This document shows, piece by piece, positions 53,567 through 60,226 of a stretch of DNA of 64,000 nucleotides. Origin of the DNA: Janthinobacterium psychrotolerans (GTDB lineage Bacteria; Pseudomonadota; Gammaproteobacteria; Burkholderiales; Burkholderiaceae_D). Numbering within the stretch: the first letter of the stretch is position 1; the number at the start of each line of letters is the position of its first letter. The DNA is taken from positions 434,001-498,000 of the forward strand of contig NZ_LOCQ01000062.1 of NCBI RefSeq assembly GCF_001677885.1. The letters run 5' to 3'. The notes under the pieces were generated by a model. The model was given only the letters and a program-made list of their open reading frames with translations, searched no databases and had not been told where the DNA came from. The translations under genes and the position numbers were made by a program.

Positions 53567-53591
53567 TCATCTTCCAATGACTGGAGTAAGC

Positions 53592-55649
53592 ATGGCCGAT
53601 ACAAGCAGGCGCATCGAGACCACCCACATCGACGAGGTCGGCCGCACTGCGGCCAGTTCGCTCCAGTGGCTGCTGGAAAACCGCAACCTGAAAGGCAATG
53701 CCACTCATCCGATTACGCATAACAACAAGCTGACGCTGTTCATTTGCGGACAGGAAGCCTTCGCCGACATCGCCGCCGAGATCGCCAGGGCTAAAGATTC
53801 CATCGACCTGTGCTGCTGGGGTTTCGACCCGGGCATGGAGCTGGTGCGCGGCAACAGCGCCACCTGGCCGCGTGGCGAAACTTTTGGCGACTTGCTGATC
53901 GACGCCACCACGCGGCGTCACCTGAGGGTGCGCCTGTTGATATGGCATGACCGGATCGGCTCGCCGATGGTGCACAATATGCCGGGCCATTCGCACGGCA
54001 CCTCGCCGTGGAAAAACAGTAGCCAACGCGCTGACGATATCAGCGCAAAAGGCAGCCTGGCGATGTTGCAGGACGCGGTCGCCACGAGAGCGATGATCAG
54101 CGGCGGTTACAGGGGCGACAGGATCCCGCCTGAGGATATTCCGATGCTGGCGCGTGAAGAATATTGCTACAGCTGGTATGGGGCCGCGTTCAAGGGCTTG
54201 TTTGGAAATCTGGAGATACGCTTGCGGCACGGCGACAGCCATGCGATAGGCAAGAGTATCGCGACCGAAACAAGCCAGCCGCACGGCCTGACGATGGGGG
54301 AAATTGAAAAGCCTGGCATGAGCTACTTGGGCACCCATCACCAGAAGACGATCCTGATCGATTTCTCCCACGAAAAGGGATCCAAGGCCGTCGGCTATGT
54401 AATGGGCCTGAACTCGGTGACTGATTATTGGGACACGACTGCCCATCTGCTCGACGATACGCGGCGCGAACAGGGCGGTCCCCACGAGCGGCGTGAGTGT
54501 TTGCAAGGAATGGCGGCGGACGGCGGCTTTGCCACGCTCAAGCCCTATCAGGATTATGCCTGCCGCATCGACGGCGGCAAGGCGCTCATCGCGCTCTATA
54601 ACAATTTTGTGAAGGCATGGGATCGCGCGATTGACGACCGTACACATCAGGCCGCCGAGGAATGCGTGAGTTGGTATTCGTCATGTAAAAACCCGCCGGC
54701 CCAGCTGTTGCGCAAGGCCGGGCCGGATGACTCCACCGTGCAGATCGTCCTGACGCAGCCCGAGGAGCAGGACAAGACCATCAAGGAAACCTACTTTCGC
54801 GCGGTGACCCAGGCCAGCCTGGCGGCCGGCTACCTGTATGTGGAAAACCAGTATTTCCAATATGAGGATTGGGCGCGGCATTTGCTGGCCGAGCGCAAGA
54901 AGGTGGTCGCCGCCTGGAACGCCGGCAGCGTCAAGGCGGGCAAGAGCCTTGAAGATATGCCGATCATGCACGTGTTCATCGTCATCCCGGTGCCGGAGCG
55001 GGCGCAGATGGTGCCGCGCACCTACGACACGCTGGCGGCCCTGGGGCAGCACGACGGCATGACGGGACAAAACAAGATGATCGATGACTACAACAAGCTG
55101 CCGAAAACCCGGCATGTCAGAGGCGGATTCGGCATCACCAACGAGGTTGAAGTCAAGTTGCCCGACGTGGTGCGGCACTCCAACGGCATCAACAAGCCTG
55201 GCGCGATGACGCTCGAAAGCGAATTCGGGCTGAAGGTCTCGGTGGCCATGCTCAATGTCAGCGCGTTCGACACCGACCGCTGGCGCTACCGCGAAATCTA
55301 CATCCATTCCAAATTGATGCTGGTTGACGACGTGTTCATGACCTTGGGCAGCGCCAACCTGAACCAGCGCAGCATGGCCGTCGACAGCGAAATCAATATC
55401 GCCACCGTCGACTACCGCGTGGCCGCGGATTTGCGCAAGCGGGTGTGGCGCATGCATAGCGGGGGACTGGTCGATGGAGGGGGCGGGACGAAGTCGGAGA
55501 TTGCGTCGGCGTTCGGGAAGTGGAGAGAGTTAATGGGAGCAAATCAAAAGAAAAAATTCGGTAAATCCGGAAATTCAGTTTTAAAGAAAATGACCGGTTT
55601 CCTGCTGCCATTGGAAGACAAACGTAGCTCCACCATACGCCTGGGTTGA
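53592..55649 (+). CDS. tle5: Phospholipase D family type VI effector (Tle5-like)
   Basis: A 685-residue protein of the phospholipase D superfamily. Both HKD motifs are intact: H250-x-K252-x4-D257 in GTHHQKTILID and H572-x-K574-x4-D579 in YIHSKLMLVD, the latter followed by GSANLNQRS. The start ATG has GGAG five bases upstream. The size, the HKD spacing and its place between vgrG and a lipoprotein gene match Tle5/PldA-PldB antibacterial effectors, which cleave phosphatidylethanolamine in the target periplasm. No signal peptide is present, as expected for a VgrG-delivered effector. The stop stands two bases before the immunity gene ATG. Confidence 0.92.
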   Translation: MADTSRRIETTHIDEVGRTAASSLQWLLENRNLKGNATHPITHNNKLTLFICGQEAFADIAAEIARAKDSIDLCCWGFDPGMELVRGNSATWPRGETFGDLLIDATTRRHLRVRLLIWHDRIGSPMVHNMPGHSHGTSPWKNSSQRADDISAKGSLAMLQDAVATRAMISGGYRGDRIPPEDIPMLAREEYCYSWYGAAFKGLFGNLEIRLRHGDSHAIGKSIATETSQPHGLTMGEIEKPGMSYLGTHHQKTILIDFSHEKGSKAVGYVMGLNSVTDYWDTTAHLLDDTRREQGGPHERRECLQGMAADGGFATLKPYQDYACRIDGGKALIALYNNFVKAWDRAIDDRTHQAAEECVSWYSSCKNPPAQLLRKAGPDDSTVQIVLTQPEEQDKTIKETYFRAVTQASLAAGYLYVENQYFQYEDWARHLLAERKKVVAAWNAGSVKAGKSLEDMPIMHVFIVIPVPERAQMVPRTYDTLAALGQHDGMTGQNKMIDDYNKLPKTRHVRGGFGITNEVEVKLPDVVRHSNGINKPGAMTLESEFGLKVSVAMLNVSAFDTDRWRYREIYIHSKLMLVDDVFMTLGSANLNQRSMAVDSEINIATVDYRVAADLRKRVWRMHSGGLVDGGGGTKSEIASAFGKWRELMGANQKKKFGKSGNSVLKKMTGFLLPLEDKRSSTIRLG

Positions 55650-55651
55650 TC

Positions 55652-57247
55652 ATGAGTAAAAAAAATACCGCCTTTTTTCGCCTGCCATTTCTTGCATTGG
55701 CAGCTCTTCTCTTTGTTCCTTTGATTGCCTGCAAAATGCCTAACGACAAAGTCCTGCCACGCAACCAAAGTTTGCCGCTCTTCAATCCACACGTATCCGA
55801 CTTTATTTGTGAAATCGAGTCGAGCAAAGTGCCTCTGATCGATGCGCAAGCCGAGGATTGGTTCCTCGAAGCACGCGCCTTGGAAGATCCTGAAATTTTC
55901 GTGGAAGATCGCGACTATAAAAAAATTGTCGATCTGACACATAGGGCCGCGGAGCGATTGCACTGGAAAGCGATGCTCAACCTGGCCAGCCTGTATGTGG
56001 AAGGGCGCGATCCTTTATATGGTGAGGAGGAAGCGGTGCAACTGGTGGAAAAGGCGATGCTGCTCGGCATACCGGCCGCATATGATCGGATGGGAACGTA
56101 TTATGCGAATGGGACGGGCGTCAACGGCGACATCACTCGTGCTTATGCCTTCTGGCAAAAGGCAGCACAGATGGGTAATCCGCAGGCATTGGGGTTCTTG
56201 GGCGAGAAATTGACGGCTGGAGAGGATCATCCAAGTATTGATATGTGGGACAATTTTCCTATAGCGACCAAAATGCTGGAATGCGCTGTTTCCCAAGGAT
56301 ATGGTCCATCCGCATATGATTTATATTATTTATATGCTGTAGTAAGAACTCCTGACGGTACATCTGATGGGGAAACAACTGCTGAAACCAAAGAACGCTC
56401 TTTGCAAATATTGCATGTCGGAGTAAGCCTGGGTTGCGAGAAGTGTGCAAACAAACTTCAGATTGAATTCGGAGATCCATTTGATCTTGCAAACATGGTA
56501 GTTCCGTATATTGATAAAGCGCGGGCAGAACGTTATGGCGTACTAAGTCGTGCCCTCGGCTTCAACCCCAATCGCCGCTTCCCAAATCTCGATAAAATCC
56601 TGCCATTGCCGCCGGCCGATCTGCCACCGTGGGATGGTCAACGAAAGAGCCTGCTCGACGCCGCCATGGGCGTCCGCCCGCCGCCAGCCATCCCGAAGCC
56701 AGGCACAGCCTCGCTTTCAAAAGAGCCGTATTTCCTGGCCGCCGACTACGCGCTGCGTCCCACCGGCTTGCACTGCGATGCGCCGAGCGCGCCATTTTCC
56801 GCGTACTGGCAACCTGTCCAAGGACAGGGCTTGACGGCGCCGGCCCGGCTATTTCACAAAGGCGAAGAGTTCCGCCATTTCAGTATGATCGATGCCGATG
56901 GCAGGAGCCGCTATGGCGGCGTGACGTGGGAGCATTGCCTGACGATACGGCACAACCATGGCGCCGTGGAACCGCGCGCGGCGCGCGGCTTGCTGCGCGA
57001 GGTGGCGCGCCCCGAGCCTTTGTTGCGCTGCGCTTGCGGCCAAGCCTGTCCGGTCAGCGGCGTCTGGCAACCATGGGTAGCGGCCGACCATCCGCTGCAG
57101 GCCATCGTCAATCAGTACTGGCGCCAGGCCTGGCTGACCGAGGGCGCGCCGTTCCCGCAGCCGCGCCGCGACTGGCTGCTCGATTTGCCAGATGGCGACG
57201 TGGCCTGGCATTTGATGGAGATGTCCCTAGCTGATCCTGGCAGCTGA
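55652..57247 (+). CDS. Lipoprotein immunity protein with Sel1-like region and Cys/Trp-rich C-terminus (Tli5-like)
   Basis: The product has 531 residues. An N-terminal lipoprotein signal ends in VPLIAC (cysteine at about 27), so it is periplasm-facing and lipid-anchored. Residues about 60-300 hold Sel1/TPR-like helical repeats (LVEKAMLLGIPAAYDRMGTY, 20 residues, then AFWQKAAQMGNPQALGFLG). The remaining 230 residues differ: they hold two related-looking units, one around TGLHC...YWQP and one around CGQACPVSGVWQPW. Base composition also shifts: one 60-base line in the first part (56281) is 37% G+C and one in the second (57061) is 62%. Its position after the phospholipase gene makes it the probable immunity protein, blocking the effector in the periplasm. 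Confidence 0.85.
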   Translation: MSKKNTAFFRLPFLALAALLFVPLIACKMPNDKVLPRNQSLPLFNPHVSDFICEIESSKVPLIDAQAEDWFLEARALEDPEIFVEDRDYKKIVDLTHRAAERLHWKAMLNLASLYVEGRDPLYGEEEAVQLVEKAMLLGIPAAYDRMGTYYANGTGVNGDITRAYAFWQKAAQMGNPQALGFLGEKLTAGEDHPSIDMWDNFPIATKMLECAVSQGYGPSAYDLYYLYAVVRTPDGTSDGETTAETKERSLQILHVGVSLGCEKCANKLQIEFGDPFDLANMVVPYIDKARAERYGVLSRALGFNPNRRFPNLDKILPLPPADLPPWDGQRKSLLDAAMGVRPPPAIPKPGTASLSKEPYFLAADYALRPTGLHCDAPSAPFSAYWQPVQGQGLTAPARLFHKGEEFRHFSMIDADGRSRYGGVTWEHCLTIRHNHGAVEPRAARGLLREVARPEPLLRCACGQACPVSGVWQPWVAADHPLQAIVNQYWRQAWLTEGAPFPQPRRDWLLDLPDGDVAWHLMEMSLADPGS

Positions 57248-57253
57248 GCTCAA

Positions 57254-57285
57254 GCGCATCCGCCTTCGGGCCGATGCGGTTTTTT
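57254..57285 (+). terminator. Rho-independent terminator of immunity gene
   Basis: The arms CGCATC and GATGCG with three further inner pairs close a TTCG tetraloop, and six T residues follow at 57280-57285. The sequence GCATCCGCC...GGCCGATGCGG is shared with the terminator at 50675-50711. Confidence 0.88.
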
Positions 57286-57290
57286 ACGTC

Positions 57291-57737
57291 TCAATACACC
57301 ACCAGCGTGCCATCGGCTACCAGGCCGCAAGGCCAGTGACCTTGCCGGTAAAGATCGAGCGCGGCCAGCCAGAAGCCTTCGCGCTGCGCCAGCATTTCAA
57401 GGCTGGCCATGCGCACGCAGTACAGCGCCGCGCCGATGGCCGCTGGCGTGAAGTCATGCGCCCCCTTGCTGATCAGCCGGTCCGGCACGCAGCGCAAGGA
57501 ATGCAGCGCCAGCTTGTAGTTCGCCATCACTGCCTGCAGGTAAGGAGTGCCGGCCTGTTTCAGCAGCGTCGGCAAGGCGTCGCCATGCACCGGGTCGGGT
57601 TGGCCGCGCGACGTGGGCAGCCAGTCCATGCTGGCACTGTCCCAGGCATGCAGGCTGGGCAGGGCCAACTGTCCCGGCTGTGCTTGAAACGTGCCGGCTG
57701 CGCGAAACCAGCTGATGTTATCGAGCGCCTCCATCAT
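57291..57737 (-). CDS. Uncharacterised protein downstream of TetR regulator
   Basis: A 148-residue protein with no signal peptide or membrane helix. I do not recognise its family. It is rich in aromatic and small residues; recognisable features are an N-terminal MMEALDNISWFRAAGTF, a middle SMDWLPTSRGQPDP, two cysteines (LRCVPD and LYCVRMASLEML) and a C-terminal GFWLAALDLYRQGHW. The start overlaps the TetR stop by ATGA, so it is co-transcribed and co-translated with the regulator. Its stop lies only 5 bp from the T run of the immunity-gene terminator, on the opposite strand. A role tied to the TetR-controlled locus is likely, but nothing specific can be said. Confidence 0.7.
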   Translation of the reverse strand: MMEALDNISWFRAAGTFQAQPGQLALPSLHAWDSASMDWLPTSRGQPDPVHGDALPTLLKQAGTPYLQAVMANYKLALHSLRCVPDRLISKGAHDFTPAAIGAALYCVRMASLEMLAQREGFWLAALDLYRQGHWPCGLVADGTLVVY

Positions 57738-58360
57738 GCCGCGTGTTCCTGCCGCAGCAAGGCTTCCACCGGCAGCTGGAAAAAGCGCGGCACCAGCGCC
57801 GGCGACAGCTCGTTGCCGCCATCGATCATCTCCAGCCGTCCGCTCAGCAGCAGCATCACGTAGCCGTGGCCCAGCGACCAGCCGGCGCTGGCGGCGGCGC
57901 GCTCCCAGCGCATGTCGAGGCCGGCCTCGCGCACGGCGGCGCCGGCCGTTTGCAGCACGTAGGCAAAGCAGGTGTGCGCCGCTGCCAGCAGCACGGGAAA
58001 CTGGCGGATATCCTGGTGCTCGAACATGAGGCGGTAATGGGCCGGTGCGGCCAGGGCGAATTCGATATATTGCTGCCCGAGCAACTGAAAGCGTTCGGCC
58101 GAGGGCAGGCTGCCCTCCGGCGGCAGTTGCGCATCCCATTTGCTGCGCAGCGCATCGAAGCCGGCGGCGGCCACTTCGGCCAGCAGCGCTTCCTTGCTGG
58201 CAAAGTGGCGGTACACGGCGGCGATCGACACGCCGGCCGCGCGCGCCAGTTCGCGCAGCGACACATTGGCGTCGTTCTGGCGCGCCAGCTGGGCGATGGT
58301 GGCGGCGATCAGGGTCTCGCGCAGGTTACCGTGATGATAGCTATTGCTGGTTGAATTCAT
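57734..58360 (-). CDS. TetR-family transcriptional regulator
   Basis: A 208-residue repressor-type protein. The N-terminal helix-turn-helix is visible as RETLIAATIAQLARQ, VSLRELARAAGVSIAAVYRH (20 residues) and FASKEALLAEVAAAGFDALR (20 residues). The C-terminal ligand domain with YRLMFEHQDIRQFPVL resembles the WHG type. It is divergent from the DUF2867 gene and overlaps the uncharacterised gene downstream. Two near-identical direct repeats lie in the 72-bp intergenic region (58363-58422), on and just after the promoter of the DUF2867 gene, which points to repression of both directions. The ligand is not known. Confidence 0.92.
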   Translation of the reverse strand: MNSTSNSYHHGNLRETLIAATIAQLARQNDANVSLRELARAAGVSIAAVYRHFASKEALLAEVAAAGFDALRSKWDAQLPPEGSLPSAERFQLLGQQYIEFALAAPAHYRLMFEHQDIRQFPVLLAAAHTCFAYVLQTAGAAVREAGLDMRWERAAASAGWSLGHGYVMLLLSGRLEMIDGGNELSPALVPRFFQLPVEALLRQEHAA

Positions 58361-58362
58361 AA

Positions 58363-58422
58363 GTTATCACTGTTTACATTGCGTGGATTATGTGTATGAT
58401 AGTTATGTTATCACTGTACACA
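58363..58422. promoter_or_regulatory. Direct repeats over the promoter shared by tetR and DUF2867 genes
   Basis: Two 16-bp copies, at 58363-58378 and 58407-58422, match at 14 of 16 positions (both begin GTTATCACTGT). The first contains a TTTACA -35 element (58373-58378), and 16 bp on stands TATGAT (58395-58400). The second copy would cover the transcription start of the DUF2867 gene. TGTGTA (58391) and TACACA (58417) form an extra inverted pair. These are the probable sites of the adjacent TetR regulator. Confidence 0.75.
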
Positions 58423-58432
58423 TGAGGCCGCT

Positions 58433-58951
58433 ATGCAAGCAATCACATTCAAGGCGCGCAAGGCAGGCTTGCCGCCACAAGCGGCGATCGCGCCGCTGTA
58501 CCAGGGCAGCGACCTGGCCGACGCCTATGTCGTCGCCTTGCCCAACGCGCAGGCGGCCAGCATGGACATGGAAAGCCTGGCCAATGCGCTGTTTGGCAGC
58601 CAGCCGGGCTGGGCGCAAAAGCTGATGGTGCTGCGCGACGCCATCGTGGCCCGCTTCGGCATCAAGACGGCGACCGAGCTGACCCAGGGCGGCGGCGGGC
58701 GGGTCGGCATCTTTCGCATCTATGCCGTCACGGCCGATGAAATTATTGTCGGCGAGGATGACAGCCACCTGGACTTTCGCCTGTCGATGCTGCGCAGCCC
58801 GCATGATGGCGCGCATGGCAGCCTGACCCTGGCCAGCGCCGTGCATTGCCATAACTGGCTGGGCCGCGCCTACATCATGGTGATACGGCCGTTCCACAAG
58901 CTGATCGTGCGCCATACGCTGAGCCGGGCCGCCAGGCGCGGCTTTAGCTGA
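58433..58951 (+). CDS. DUF2867 family protein
   Basis: A 172-residue protein that matches DUF2867: an N-terminal region with YQGSDLADAYVV, the central FGIKT followed by a glycine-rich stretch and VGIFRIYAVTADEIIVGEDD (20 residues), LDFRLSML, then VHCHNWLGRAYIMVIRPFHK (20 residues) and IVRHTLSR. Members are small cytosolic or membrane-associated proteins with no known reaction. The ATG at 58433 gives a normal N-terminus. It stands under a promoter flanked by TetR-type repeats, so it is probably induced when the adjacent regulator binds its ligand. Confidence 0.82.
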   Translation: MQAITFKARKAGLPPQAAIAPLYQGSDLADAYVVALPNAQAASMDMESLANALFGSQPGWAQKLMVLRDAIVARFGIKTATELTQGGGGRVGIFRIYAVTADEIIVGEDDSHLDFRLSMLRSPHDGAHGSLTLASAVHCHNWLGRAYIMVIRPFHKLIVRHTLSRAARRGFS

Positions 58952-59084
58952 GCGCCGGATAAGTCGGATGAGTCGGATAAGGCGGCCGCCAGGGCCGGGC
59001 AATCTTGCTTATTCAGGTGCGCTATTGCATACTGCGCCACCTGCCTTTGCCCGTGCCTTCCTCCCGGCCGCCCTGTCCACGCTC

Positions 59085-59696
59085 ATGAACGATACGCTAC
59101 TCCTGCTGGGTTTTGCCACCACGCCGCTCGAACTGGTTTCCTTTGTACTGGCCCTGATCACTGTCGCACTCAATATCCGCCAGAACCACTGGGCCTGGCT
59201 GTTTGCGATCATCTCGTCGGCCGCCTACGGGTTTGTGTTTTTCGAGTCGCGCCTGTATGGCGACATGGGCTTGCAGCTGCTGTTTATCGCCATATCAAGC
59301 TGGGGCTGGTATCACTGGCTGCATCCGAAAAGCGGCGTGCCGGTCTTGCCCGTCACCTGGCTCACGCCGCGCGGCTGGCTCGGTAGCGCCGCAGGCTGGC
59401 TGATCGGCTTTCTGCTGATTTCCTGGCTGCTGAGCTCGACCGACACCGACGTGCCGCATGCCGACGGTTTCCTGACGGCCGGCAGCCTGCTGGGCCAGCT
59501 GCTGCTGTCGCGCAAGAAGATCGAGAACTGGATCGTCTGGATCGTGGTCGATATCCTGTACGTCGGCTTGTACATCTACAAGAACCTGACCTTGACGGCC
59601 ATCCTGTACGCGGTGTTCGTGGTAATGGCGACGATCGGCCTGCTGGCCTGGAGAAAAGCCGCGCCGGCCGCACCTGACGCGATGGTTCTCAAGTGA
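59085..59696 (+). CDS. pnuC: PnuC/PnuT-family vitamin transporter
   Basis: A 203-residue inner-membrane protein with about seven hydrophobic segments. The family region is visible as TVALNIRQNHWAWLFAIISS (20 residues), SAAYGFVFFESRLYGDMGLQ (20 residues), the Trp-rich AISSWGWYHWL and the pair RKKIENWIVWIVVDILYVGL (20 residues). PnuC members facilitate entry of nicotinamide riboside, and the related PnuT carries thiamine. The ATG at 59085 starts a normal N-terminus. The next gene, a NadR-like kinase, overlaps by ATGA and would trap the substrate by phosphorylation. A TPP-riboswitch-controlled receptor gene converges with the pair, so a thiamine role is possible; nicotinamide riboside is the alternative. 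Confidence 0.9.
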   Translation: MNDTLLLLGFATTPLELVSFVLALITVALNIRQNHWAWLFAIISSAAYGFVFFESRLYGDMGLQLLFIAISSWGWYHWLHPKSGVPVLPVTWLTPRGWLGSAAGWLIGFLLISWLLSSTDTDVPHADGFLTAGSLLGQLLLSRKKIENWIVWIVVDILYVGLYIYKNLTLTAILYAVFVVMATIGLLAWRKAAPAAPDAMVLK

Positions 59697-60226
59697 AGGC
59701 GCCGCTGTTGCGCGTTGCCATCCTGGGCGCCGAATCGTCGGGAAAATCGACCCTGGCGGCCGCGCTTGCCGAACGCCTGGGCACGGTATGGGTGCCCGAA
59801 TATTTGCGTGAATTTGTCGAAACGCACGGCAGGGTGCCGGTGGCGCAGGATCAGTTCCTGATTGCCAGCACCCAGGTCGCGCGCGAACGCGAGGCCGGTG
59901 CATCGGCGCATGGCGTACTGATTTGCGATACCACACCCTTGATGACGGTGCTGTACAGCCGCCATTATTTTGGCGGCGAAGACGCGCCGCTGGCGGCGCT
60001 GGCCGCCAGCACGCAGTATGACCTGACCCTGGTGACGGCGCCCGATACGCCATGGGTGGCGGACGGCCTGCAGCGCGAGTCCGAAGCCGTGCGCCAGCTG
60101 ATCTACCGGCAGTTGCTCGATGAGCTGGCCGCGCGCCGCATCCCCCATCACATCCTGCAAGGCAGCTTGCAGCAGCGGCTGGCGCACACCATGCCGCTGC
60201 TCGAAGCGCTGCCGGCCAGCGTTTAA
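59693..60226 (+). CDS. NadR-like AAA-type nucleoside/vitamin kinase
   Basis: This 177-residue P-loop kinase resembles the ribosylnicotinamide kinase domain of NadR. The Walker A motif stands at the N-terminus as GAESSGKST. Further family segments are VWVPEYLREFVETHGR, VLICDTTPLMTVLYSRHYFG (20 residues) and a Walker-B-like LTLVTAPDTPWV. It overlaps the transporter gene by ATGA, consistent with metabolic trapping of a vitamin brought in by PnuC or PnuT. Proteins of this kind next to PnuT are thought to be thiamine kinases in other bacteria. Which vitamin it uses here is open. Its stop overlaps the convergent receptor gene by 4 bp. Confidence 0.85.
   Translation: MKAPLLRVAILGAESSGKSTLAAALAERLGTVWVPEYLREFVETHGRVPVAQDQFLIASTQVAREREAGASAHGVLICDTTPLMTVLYSRHYFGGEDAPLAALAASTQYDLTLVTAPDTPWVADGLQRESEAVRQLIYRQLLDELAARRIPHHILQGSLQQRLAHTMPLLEALPASV

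Noticed and set aside
58952..59084. Possible second TPP riboswitch before the pnuC-type gene
   Set aside because: Only a short GTCGGAT-type repeat is present; none of the THI core can be read on the plus strand.
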